DNA of 64,000 bases from the NCBI GenBank assembly GCA_024867545.1, contig JANFNE010000003.1, positions 1,674,001 through 1,738,000 on the forward strand, written 5' to 3'. The notes under the pieces were generated by a model, which worked only from the letters and a program-made list of their open reading frames with translations, ran no database searches and was not told the DNA's origin. Numbering within the stretch: the stretch's first letter is position 1; every line of letters starts with the position of its first letter. The DNA is from Phytopythium helicoides. Lineage: Eukaryota > Oomycota > Peronosporomycetes > Pythiales > Pythiaceae. Position numbers and translations under genes: made by a program. Below are positions 22,229 to 32,065 of the stretch, one piece after another.

Positions 22229-23658
22229 GGCTGTGGTTTGGTGGAGACTGGAAGGATCCGCTGGAAGGAAAAATGCGAAGTGAACTGGAGCACTCCCTCT
22301 GAGGCAAGCAAGACTCAGTACAGCCATTATAGCGAGCAGCCCTGTATCTTTATCTCGCCCGATCCTTTTGCTGAGACCAGCTCACCAAAAGCCCTGGTTA
22401 TCGTGTCGTTGGCCCTGACTACACATCGCAACAAGTGTACAGTACTGACTGATCATTTGGAAATCGTTATGCTGTTGTATGTTGTAGAGGATGCAGTTCC
22501 CATCTTTGAGGTGATCCGTCGTGCCGGTGACATGTCGCCATGGATGGTCTTGCTCGGATGGTCGGGTGAGCACACTTCCTTGACTGAGGGCTGCGCACAA
22601 CCTTGACCCAAGCAACATCCCTTACGCAAGGTAGTGTGCAGCAAAGATCTGGGCGCCAGCAGGAGGGTGGCAGGGCCTTCTCTGTGATTGGAAAGAATCC
22701 TTCCCATCAGCAAGGTTTTCTTCTCGTCGCCACGATGTAACGATGATTGTATTCACAGCTCCAGCTCTCCACAACTGTTCTCCTAACTTAGGGTTTAGCT
22801 GAGCCAGTACAAACACTTCTACTCTGAAATTGTGTGGGCGATCGTCGTCGCTTGGTTTCCAAGACGAAATCTTCTTGAAACACATATGTCCCGATTTCTA
22901 CTGATCGATTTGTGCGTGCTCCATCCAACAGCGTGATCATGCAGTGCCTGCGACGACGACGGTGGCAAAATTTCAGTCGAATTCGCTTCATGCTAGATGC
23001 GATGCTACCTTCGCTATAAAGGCTACAATGATCTTGTTGGATGCACCTACAATAGTAGATAATTTCAGACGACTGCTTCAACGCGATCACTCGGTTGCGA
23101 CAGTAATGTCGGCATTCACATTTGCGCAGTGCAGGGATTGCCAGTGCGCTGCAATGGATACTCTATGTTATTGTACTAATGGTAACTAGCGTCATATCGC
23201 CGCTCGGCACGAGCCAGTGTGGCCTACTCTTGACTCGTTTGAATGGAAAGAGCACAATCCGATCCCGTGAATACAATCCCGTGCATCTCGAATGGGTGGC
23301 TTCGCCTTGAGTGAACGATCCGACACTCGAACTGGAGCATCATCAATCAAGTATGACGGTCACGTCAAACCCCTAGTTTAGGAGTTCTTCCAAGACCGTA
23401 AACAGTGAATGACGCATAGACCAGGCATTTGATCCAAACACCCCGAGGCAAGTCAACGGCGGCGAAACGGAAAAAAAGTCTGCTTGCAAAGCCACGGAAG
23501 AGCAACAGCATCTTTTCATGTTTCGGTAAACATGAAACTCGGATGACGCGAACAACCTTCGCCAGACACGATGCTATTCAATGAGTCTGAACGCTTCATT
23601 GCCAATTTATCAAGCTCGCCACCAAGCCAACCACTTTCCGCGACACCAGCGGATTTTA
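22229..23658. other. intergenic between divergent SBP C and D
   Basis: 1.4 kb with no supported gene. Several open frames of 60-100 codons exist on both strands, but none shows a recognisable motif. It is probably the divergent promoter region. Confidence 0.35.
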
Positions 23659-23675
23659 TTCATTCTCTTCGCTCC
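23659..23675 (+). promoter_or_regulatory. Inr-like core promoter of SBP D
   Basis: TTCATTCTCTTCGCTCC fits the oomycete initiator and lies immediately before the ATG at 23678, so the 5' leader would be very short. Confidence 0.4.
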
Positions 23676-23677
23676 GG

Positions 23678-24848
23678 ATGAAGCTCTCTTCAACTCTCAG
23701 CTATGCAGCGGCTATAGTAGTCATGACAACATTCACAGTGCAGGCTGGCAAGCCTACATCCTGTGGATTTGAAGGAGAGACGCCAGAACCAACCAACTTG
23801 TACTCGGGAGGTGAACGAGGAAATAGCCACGGGGAGGAGTCCAAGACTCTCGACGAGCTCTACGCTGACGCCGTCGCCGAGGGAGGCAACCTTGTGCTCT
23901 ACCACGGAGGCGACCTCGCCAACCAACAAGATTCCCTCAAGGAGGCATTCAGCGCGGCATACCCCGACATCAACTTTACGGTCATCGTCGACTACAGCAA
24001 GTACCACGACGTCCGCGTTGACAACCAACTCGAGACGGACACGCTCGTACCAGACATTGTCGCGCTCCAGACCGTGCAGGACTTTCCTCGATGGGAGAAG
24101 GAGGGAAAGCTGCTCGCCTACAAGCCGGCTGGGTTCTCTCAGATCTACAACGCATTCAAGTCGTCTACTGGTGCCTGGATGTCGCACGCACTCTATTCGT
24201 TCATGACGTTTTTCGACGCCGAGGCCGTCTGAGGCCGCTGGTCTTGATATTCCTACATCACCCGAAGACCTCGTGGACTCGCAGTACGCTGGACACCTCG
24301 CTTCAGGATACCCGCACGACGACGATGCCATCCTCTTCGTGTACACGCGGTACGTGGAGAAGTATGGCTGGGACTGGGTCGCCAAGCTCGCCAACCAGAA
24401 CGTCGAGTTCAACCGCGGGTCGTATTCTCCAGGTGATGCCGTGGCTGCTGGCACCAAGCAGATTGCACTTGCCGGACCTGTAACCATCAACTCGCCGTCG
24501 GTGCTCGCCGGAAACGGCACCGAATACGTCGCATGGGGTCAGCGCATCGCCATCCTCAACAAGGCGCGCCACCCTGCGGCAGCCAAGCTCTTCATGAACT
24601 GGATCGTGTCCAACGAAACGCAAAGCACCTTGTACGGTCCGTACGGCATGTCGACTCGCAAGGACGTGCCGAACGGCGACGGTTCTCCGAAGGCATGGGA
24701 GATCGAGGAGGCGAACGTGCCGAACTTCCCGACGTTTATGGCGGACCGCGAGAAGGTGGAGCAGTGGAAGGCTACATTTGCGCTGTACTTTGGTGAGGTG
24801 CAGGGCAAGCCGACGCCCGGTGAGCTTGGTCTGCACCCTGGTGCTTGA
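23678..24848 (+). pseudogene. secreted solute-binding protein, copy D, broken
   Basis: Starts MKLSSTLSYAAAIVVMTTF with a good signal peptide. It then carries an extra segment of about 28 residues (from GKPTSCGFEGETPEP to RGNSHGE) that is absent from the other copies. The domain then follows copy C almost residue for residue. At 24231-24234, GTCTGAGGCC replaces GTCAAGGCC of copy C: one base is gained and TGA appears in frame, ending the protein at EAV. The remaining half (24236-24848) is still open in another frame to LGLHPGA. Pseudogene or assembly error. The little decay beyond this site says the break is recent. Confidence 0.85.
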
Positions 24849-25559
24849 TTTGCTTCGGACGGTCTGCTCAACTGCATACGTCTTAATGACGCCCCGCTGT
24901 AGTCCGGGAAGAAGTTGGCTGGCCGCGCATGTCGACCGAAGTTACGAAGACGTGTCCCCTCGACAGCGCTCTCGTGCTGAAGTCGTCAAGCTGAACGTCG
25001 CGCACGTTGCTTGGTTTTCGCTGGCGCACGACACTCGCCCATCGACGCAGCTCTCGAGCGTGGCCGAGCAGCAGCAGACAGACGCAGCTTGGTTTTCGCA
25101 AGCGTCCGATAGAGCCGCCACTTGAGCCTCCGTGAAGATCTTGAACTTGGACGCGCAGCTGAAGCCGAGGCGAGGTGCTTGGATTTCGCGAACGCCTGGG
25201 TCCAGCTGACGCGTGTCTGCTCTTGATCACGAGAGGTTGTGTCTTCGTCTTGGTTTTCTCGCGCGGTGGATCCTCAAGCGCGTGGCCCTGGGTCGTGGAC
25301 CGCGGAGAGCAGTCGCTTGAGCCCCATCTTGAAACTTGCCAACTGAGGAGAACAGAGCTTGGCGTCGAAGGCTTTGCCCTCGCATGTTGAAGTCCTAGCT
25401 CTTTCATGACCTCCCTCCCTTTTTACATGCAAAGTGTATGTGAAGCAAGATGGACAAGGAGGGATGGCACCCTCTGCTTTCCAACGGTCTGGTGAGCAGC
25501 CAGGACTCGACATTTGTACTGCAAAGAGGAACGGAGCGAGGAGGCAGACTTGCGAACCT
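24849..25559. other. intergenic with degenerate 13-base motif repeats
   Basis: No gene is supported. The motif GCTTGGTTTTCGC, or a close variant, recurs at about 25010, 25088, 25178 and 25250, at 72-90 base spacing, each followed by GC-rich sequence. On the minus strand this reads as recurring RKPS- or RNPS-like peptides in a 174-codon open frame, which may be fortuitous. Confidence 0.4.
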
Positions 25560-25790
25560 GCGCGTTGGCATCCACGATGCAACCAATGAGCTCTCGGCGA
25601 GCCTTCAACGCAACCGAGGAATTCAGGAGCGTCTTTGAGTCGCCTTGGCTGTCTTCATGACGGTCGATTCCTTGCTGGGTTCCAGGCACTCCATGCTAAT
25701 GAGAAACAAGCGTGTCATGCAGATACTATCGCACGCAGCCCATGCGGATATGTCGTAAGATACGACGTTGGGAACCAAGGGGTTAAAGCC
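25560..25790. repeat. dispersed repeat element, copy 1
   Basis: It shares a string of blocks with 48925-49168: GTTGG(A/C)ATCCACGATGC, ACCAATGAGCTCTCGGC, TCGCCT..GCAGTCTTCATG-like, CGTGTCATGCAGA and AAGATACGACGTTGGGAACC. Both copies stop matching each other at ...AAAGC, where a duplicated gene segment begins. On the minus strand short peptides are shared (RELIG-IVD-NA, LVPNVVS-DI), the second faintly PPR-like. The element may therefore derive from a coding sequence. Confidence 0.6.
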
Positions 25791-26506
25791 GAATACACCG
25801 TCTTGAAAGTAAGAATGATTGGATTTGGTCAAGCTATCTTGATGATCTACTGCTGGCTTTGTCTTGGATAGAACTACCATCGCATTGGTGGAGCCTAGAC
25901 TCCTGTTTACATTCTACGCTCTCGTAGACCCCTCCTAGCCATGGCTTGGATGCCCTTGCGAGCCATCCACCACCGCTCGTTATAGAAATCTAATCGGTGC
26001 AAGGTGTACAGTTCGCGCTCACAACGCGCGACGGACAGGGGATCACTCCCGGCATGAGACCCATGACTTTCAACGTTCTCAGAAACCAGGTTTCCCAGCT
26101 TATACGAACAGCAAGGCCACCAGCAGATCTCGAGATGGGCTTGGGCGCACAGAGCACGCACAGGCGGGTGACACAACCTCACGATGATCGAGTGAAGCAG
26201 CACGTGGCCGATCACCAATCATGATGCGTGCAGCGGTCTTGGTGGCCGCACACACGACTAGCGAGCGCTCACACAGGATCGGTGAACTGTACAGTACTCG
26301 TAAAGGTTCGGAGGTTAATCTAAAAATCCTGCACAGCAATTCACAGGATGAGAGTTGATGACGTATATTGGGCTCTTTTCGAGTGCGCGTGAGCCCTCGA
26401 TCTCCTCTCACGAGGCTAGCACTTGCTGTTCGCGTCTTGCCATTCTCGAATTCTCCAACGCGGTGACAAGTCGACCATTCCCAGCATCCCCACCATCCAA
26501 GAGGCC
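25780..26506. repeat. 5' flank of copy E, inverted copy of 4772-5480
   Basis: The outer half of the segmental duplication that includes SBP E. It contains a 103-codon open frame on the minus strand (25907-26218) whose counterpart in 5100-5320 is broken. No motif is recognised. The last about 70 bases before the ATG probably include the promoter. Confidence 0.65.
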
Positions 26507-27583
26507 ATGAAGCTATCCTCGATCCTTCTTGTCACCGCCGCTCTCGCTGGCACTACTGCCTTTGTTGCCGCTGTCGACGAGGAGACCAAGACGCTCGACG
26601 AGCTGTACGCTGAAGCCATCGCCGAGGGAGGCAACCTCGTGCTCTACCACGGTGGTGACACCCCTATTCAGCAAAACACGCTGCGCAACGCCTTTGCTGC
26701 AGCGTATCCCGAGCTCAACTTCACTGTTGTCGTCGACTACAGCAAGTACCACGACGTCCGCGTCGACAACCAGCTCGAGACCGACTCGCTCGTCCCCGAT
26801 GTCGTGGCGCTGCAGACCCTCCAGAACTTCCCTCGCTGGGAGAAGGAGGGAAAGCTCCTCGAGTACAAGCCGGCTGGTTTCTCTCAGATCCATGATGAGT
26901 TCAAGTCGTCGACCGGTGCTTGGATGTCACACGCAATCTTCACGTTCGCGTCCTACTACGACGCTGCGGCTCTCGCTGCTGCTGGACTCGACGCACCGAA
27001 GACCCCTGAGGACTTCATCGATCCGCAGTACGCTGGCCATATTGCATCGGGATACCCTCACGACGACGATGCCATCCTGTTCGTGTACTCTCGCTACGTG
27101 GAGAAGTACGGCTGGGAGTGGGTCTCCAAGCTCGCCAACCAGACTGTCGAGTTCCGTCGCGGCTCGAACTGGCCGGGTCAAGCCGTGTCGACCAAGGTCA
27201 AGCCTATCGGTATGCCGTCTAGTCCGGCTTCGAGCTCGACGCGCCTCGCTGGCAATGGCACTGAGTACCTGTCGTGGGGTCAGCGCATTGCGATCATGAA
27301 CAAGGCTCGCCACCCGGCGGCAGCCAAGCTCTTCATGAACTGGTTGTTCTCGAAGCAGACCCAGTCGACGATGTATGCCAACCGCTCGACGCGTGAGGAT
27401 GTGCCGAACGCTGACGGTTCCAAGCGCGCGTGGGAGATTGAGGAGGCGAACGTACCGAACTTCCCGACGTTCATGGCGGACCGCGAGAAGGTGGAGCAGT
27501 GGAAGGCTACATTTGCGCTGTACTTTGGTGAGGTGCAGGGCGAGCCGTCACCTGGTGTTCTTGGCCTCCACCCTGGCGCATGA
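26507..27583 (+). CDS. secreted bacterial-type solute-binding protein, copy E
   Basis: 358 residues, intact. It is the parent-like version of broken copy A. The start is MKLSSILLVTAALAG at 26507: it begins the signal peptide and the same ATG is kept in A. The blocks are GGNLVLYHGGDTP, VVVDYSKYHDVRVDNQLETD, KPAGFSQIHDEF, YPHDDDAILFVYSRYVEK, NGTEYLSWGQRIAIMNKARH and FPTFMADREKVEQWKATFAL, then a C-terminal LGLHPGA. Multiple NxS/T sites are present. Convergent with the OSCA/TMEM63-like gene (85 bp between stops). Bacterial ancestry by transfer is likely, given the fold and the absence of any eukaryotic partner here, but needs phylogeny. Confidence 0.88.
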   Translation: MKLSSILLVTAALAGTTAFVAAVDEETKTLDELYAEAIAEGGNLVLYHGGDTPIQQNTLRNAFAAAYPELNFTVVVDYSKYHDVRVDNQLETDSLVPDVVALQTLQNFPRWEKEGKLLEYKPAGFSQIHDEFKSSTGAWMSHAIFTFASYYDAAALAAAGLDAPKTPEDFIDPQYAGHIASGYPHDDDAILFVYSRYVEKYGWEWVSKLANQTVEFRRGSNWPGQAVSTKVKPIGMPSSPASSSTRLAGNGTEYLSWGQRIAIMNKARHPAAAKLFMNWLFSKQTQSTMYANRSTREDVPNADGSKRAWEIEEANVPNFPTFMADREKVEQWKATFALYFGEVQGEPSPGVLGLHPGA

Positions 27584-27668
27584 GCAGGAGGATAGAAAAG
27601 CATACACACCTCCCTCGTGTGCTTGAATAATGCAATGCGTTCACTGTCGTTCATCATATATGTCCGTA

Positions 27669-30233
27669 CTAAACGACATTGGATTCGCATTTCTGAATGC
27701 GGTCCTTCATGTCATCGTCTTCAAAACTCGTGCTCGGCCCTCCACCACCGCTGCCGCCACCAATGATATACTGCTTGCATCCACCAAAGAGTTGCTCTAT
27801 CGGGCGATCTTTGATCAGAACTGCGAACTCATGGTCCTCAAGCACGTCGTTCACGAGGCAATAGGCGCTGTGGTCACCAGACCAGTCAATCAGGCGGTGA
27901 TCGAATCCACGCAACGCGACGCACAGATACGGAAAGTCGGACCACCACGACACATAATTTGGCACATAGCCCACAAGATCTTTAACCCGCGAAGCCTCAA
28001 TATCGCTCATGGCTGCGCGCAGACCATAGCGGCTACCCACAACATATCTGCGCCACGCTCGGTAAACTGATCGGAAGACGAGAAACAGCAGCGTTGCAGA
28101 AGTGAGCACTACCAGCAGTATCGTGAGCGCTTGCATCATGTCTGTCTGCTGAGGGTTCGAGTACTTGCGAGGAAACGGGAAAATGAGCCGCAGCCAGTAG
28201 AGCCACGACCCACGACTTGTAAACGATAATGCATCTTCTTTGGCATCGTTGATCGAGCGTTCAGCTTCAGCGTCAAACGGCCAGCCATCGTACCAGTGAC
28301 CCATCATGACGAGCGATGCCAAGGCCATGAGCAGCAAATGGTAGCGCGAGGCACGCGCTAGTAGCCCGTCAAACTTAGGGGGCACACGCCACTTCCGAAG
28401 CAGACAGTACTTGTCGACCCAGTAGTTAACAAGCAGCGACACAGTCGTGATTGCGAGTCCCGTGGGCAGAATTGGCTTATAGAAAAGTGCAATACCGACC
28501 GATTTGGTGATTTGCGTGTAGCGCTCTGCGAGTTGCCAGTATGCACCAGAGTAGTAACTATTCAGCTTGCGCTGAGTCTTAGCTCGCGGTCCAAACTTCC
28601 ATTGCATGAATCGCTCGTAGGGGCTGATGAGCTGGAGTACCGGAATTGTCACGAGGTTGGCGATCAGCAGCGCCTGTACCAGGAGTAAATTCTGCTGCGA
28701 CAGAATGTCCATAAAATCCATCAGCAGATACATGACGACTGCACTATTGAAACATCGGAAGAGAAGCAATTTGTTGAGTGTCGAGAGTTGCTCGCGCTCT
28801 TTGGTCTGGTGCTGCTCCAGCAAGTTCAAATAAGCGAGTACCTTGCATCCAACGTAGTCTGTTGTTGACAGCGCGTACGCAAGAATGTACAAATTTGATC
28901 GTCGAACACTCGCTTCGACGTTCTCATCGCCAATAAGCGAAGAGCGCTTCAATGCGAGGGCGAAGTAGTAGATGCCAACCATCATCACCCCGACAATGCT
29001 TACAGTGAGGACTTGCTGTACGAAGCGCTGAGGCCAACTCACACCAACGTTCTTCCACTGCACCGAAGATGGCTCAACAGCCTGCTCGATATGCAGAATA
29101 TTTGATCCTCTGAAACGCGGCACGTTGGCATTTTCGCTGCCGCTAGAGCAGTCGAGGACAGTCGCACAGAGCCCCACACGGGTGTCATGAAGGCATTTGC
29201 GTTGACCTTCCTCTGTCTCGAACATGACAAACACCGACCACACTCGGTAGGCTTCGTGTTGAAGCAGCTGGCCGAATTTTAGCACGCTGAGCATGTAGAG
29301 CCCAAACCCAGTACGTCAAATCGCGATGCATATTGAATGCCTGGCGAAGGCGCAGTGCCCATGATCTGGACTTCGGAAACTCTTCAGTTGGTATACCTGA
29401 GACACGGCCGTCTTCAAGGCTCGCGCTACAATTCCAGGGTCGGGTGACTCCATGCGCAGCATATCTTCCATGTAACGCTTATGCGCGAGTGAGGAGAGCA
29501 AAGCATGGTTATTGACTGCAACTGTAACGCACTTGACAGGGTCCGAACTGCGAGAAGAAGTCTTTCCACTCGTCAGGGGTCCCACGCATTTGCGTTCGGG
29601 TCCTTGACCACGAATCGAATAGTCAGCTGCAGTCTGAGCTAGCGCGTCCAAATACGCCTTCGTGCGGTTCTGCGTGACGGCCGCAAAGATGCAGTAGCAG
29701 CAGATCACGACTAGCGCGATCATGTCGACATGCAGCTGTTTCATGACGAGCGGGCAGTTGTTGATGCCGCTTACCTCCGATCCGCTCGCATCCGTCGAGC
29801 TGCCCGTCGAGTTACCGAAATGGTGACGTGTGCACGCAGCTGTTCCCCAGATGCGGATGTCCAGTTTGCGGTCGGGCAGCGGTCCCGAGTAGTCGTCCGA
29901 GGCGAAGTAGGCGATCGTTGGTCCCGAGAGCCCCGCGAGCACGGCCATGAGCAGCGCGAGCTGCACCAGCATGCGGAAGTACATGCCGATGCCAATTCCG
30001 AACACGGCGAGGTCGGAGAGCGACGTGCCCCACACGGGGAAAAGCTCGCTGCCGGCCGGGTCCTCGCCCATTTCCACGAGCCGGAAGCCGCCGGCCTTCT
30101 CGCTGAACACGCGCCGCGGCAGGATCACCTGATTCAGCCACTGCTTGGCCACCTCGACGCTGGGCTTGCCGTCGCCTCCGCCGGGCGTGAGCGACAGCGC
30201 GGCCGCAGCGATTGACAGTCGCTGGTCGGCCAT
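27669..30233 (-). CDS. OSCA/TMEM63 (DUF221)-like polytopic channel protein
   Basis: The start is MADQRLSIAAAAL at 30233. Exon 1 (to 29397) has two membrane segments (MYFRMLVQLALLMAVLAGL and MIALVVICCYCIFAAV) and the start of an RRM-like cytosolic region (CVTVAVNNHALLSSL). A 56-nt intron (29341-29396, GTATAC...CGCCAG) joins it to FNMHRDLTYWVW. One extra G of GGG at 29301-29303 (CCC on the plus strand) breaks the frame before LYMLSVLKFGQLL. Exon 2 holds AYRVWSVFVMFETEEGQRKC, about eight further membrane segments, and the DUF221-like SVGIALFYKPILPTG then NYWVDKYCLLRKWRVPP. Family members are mechanosensitive or osmosensitive cation channels. TMC-type membership is a weaker alternative. Confidence 0.6.
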
Positions 30234-30742
30234 GTCGCGCCTTCTGAAGCTCGAAACTCGGCCCACAGACCGCCAATCGACGCGCAGAGACCGCCAGGAG
30301 GTGCACAAACGCAGCGCGAGGGTCGTGGAGCACCTGAAGACGCGCGGAGACCGCTGGGAGTCGCGCAGGAAGCGGCGCTTGGAGGCGGCGGAGGAGCCGA
30401 TGCCGCCTTTCTGGATGCGAGCAATGCGCCTCCGCGTCAAGTGTAACCCATAGTGAACGCAAGAGGAAGGATCTGAAGCGAGAGTAATCAGGGGGTATGG
30501 GGGGCCAGTGCAGCTGACATGGGTTCACTTTCCGTGACGTGGTTGATGCTGACGGAATTGCTCGTGGGTGAAGTTTGATTGGATTGCATCGCTTCATCGT
30601 TACGTTGGGACTTGATACTATGCAGGCAGTGCCCATCTGAATCATTCTTCTGTGCGCATTTCGCTGCTGTCGGACGTGCCTGCAATTGCTGCTGACATAT
30701 CTCGCTCTCACAGCACTCTTCATCTGTGCTCGTTGTTGCCAA
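30234..30742. other. intergenic between two minus-strand genes
   Basis: About 500 bases between the start of the channel gene and the stop of the next minus-strand gene. No gene is seen. It should include the channel gene's promoter. Confidence 0.35.
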
Positions 30743-32004
30743 CTACGAACCGCGACGAGTCGTCGGAGACGCAGGAGACGGCTGTGATTGCTGTCGACGA
30801 GTGAAGTGGCGCTGCTCCGCATCGAGCTGCCGCCGCTGGAACTGGTTTATCACACATCATTGTCAGAAACGCTATACAAGCAGTGAGAGCTGAGAGTTGG
30901 TGCGTCACCTTGAGCGCTTTGAATTCTTCCTCGGTCAACACGATCTGGAACTCGATGCTGCCGGATTTTGATGTTGGAGAGGAAGATCCTGATGAGTATC
31001 GGGTGTAGTGACCGGGTTCAGCGCACTGTCGCAGCTCAGTGGCTGCCTCGTCCAGATTGGCATCGGCGTCGACGGGATCTAGCTCGACCCGTGGTCTCTC
31101 AGTATTAAGTTGACTTCAACCAGCAGGGATCAAGAACTGCCGCTCGTACCTAGACTTTCACCTAGACTGCTCCATTTCGGCTGCGTAGACCGATTCGGAG
31201 AGGACGACGGTTGCGGTCGACGGCGCTCCCAGCGATACAGGGGCTTTGGCGCAGTACGACTGATGCGGATCTCCTTGCGAGAGCCATCCCCAACCTTTGC
31301 GACTTTGGCGAGCGCCGAACCAAAATATGGGGCAACTCTCGCAACCCGTGGGCGGGCCCTGCAATCCAGCACAACGTTAACCCCCATATTCAATTGCGTA
31401 TGCGTTGTGATCTCTTACTTGGTGCTGGAGCTGATGATCTCGGGCGGCAGCGGTCTGGACGGATTCCCCAAGAACTCGCCCGCTGCTCGAAGACGCATTG
31501 CTTGCTTTCTAACAATCGCATCGAGTGGACCAGTGCCGAGTGTTTGTTGAAAACGCTCGACGTCGTCGATTCTCGCCGCCACTCGGTCCCTCAGCATGTC
31601 GACCTGTGGGCCAACACGACCACCCTCAGTCGATATCAGACAACCCGCCCGATTCCATAGCCTACACACTCCATCCGACGACGCATCCAGCTTCAGAGAG
31701 ACCAGCACCTGCAGGAACGAGTCGACTGCATTCGTGGCTGTAGCCTCCGTCTCAGTGTATCCATCTACCCCAAACAACCCGGTCGCCGACCTTCCCTCAC
31801 AAGCGCCGGGATCCTGGCGACCGACAGCGCGCTCGGCCGCACGTCCGCCTCGCCTTCCTCCTCCCCCGCGCCCATTTCGTACAGCGCGGCGTGCGGGTCC
31901 TCGTCCTCGTCCATGGCAAGCGCGCTGCGAGCCAAGCGCATTGCGCACTGGTGCCACTTCAACTTGAAGCGTCGCCTGTCACTATCCTCTCTCTTTAGTG
32001 CCAT
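30743..32004 (-). CDS. unrecognised multi-exon protein
   Basis: Starts MALKREDSDRRRFKLKWHQC at 32004. Exon 1 is 68 codons (32004-31801), ends with a GTGAGG donor and includes an acidic patch (DEDEDP...EEEGEAD). The next exon reads SFLQVLVSLKLDASSDG and then VDMLRDRVAARIDDVERFQQ, probably helical or coiled-coil. A GTAAGAG donor near 31413 is joined to an acceptor GGATTGCAG near 31361. The following exon reads VARVAPYFGSALAKVAKVGD, then a basic Ser/Pro segment. Later exons give PRVELDPVDADANLDEA, IEFQIVLTEEEFKALK, then after another intron FQRRQLDAEQRHFTRRQQ and a stop at 30743. Five or more exons, about 330 residues. No family is recognised. Start codons of this and the UBL gene are 61 bp apart. 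Confidence 0.55.
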
Positions 32005-32065
32005 GCTCTCAACAGAGGCCCCCTCCGGTTCTCCAAGATAGTCAAGTTGACAAGAAGCACGGACG

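Noticed and set aside
24883..25407. 174-codon ORF on the minus strand
   Set aside because: Low-complexity basic sequence with no motif. Explained by degenerate DNA repeats.
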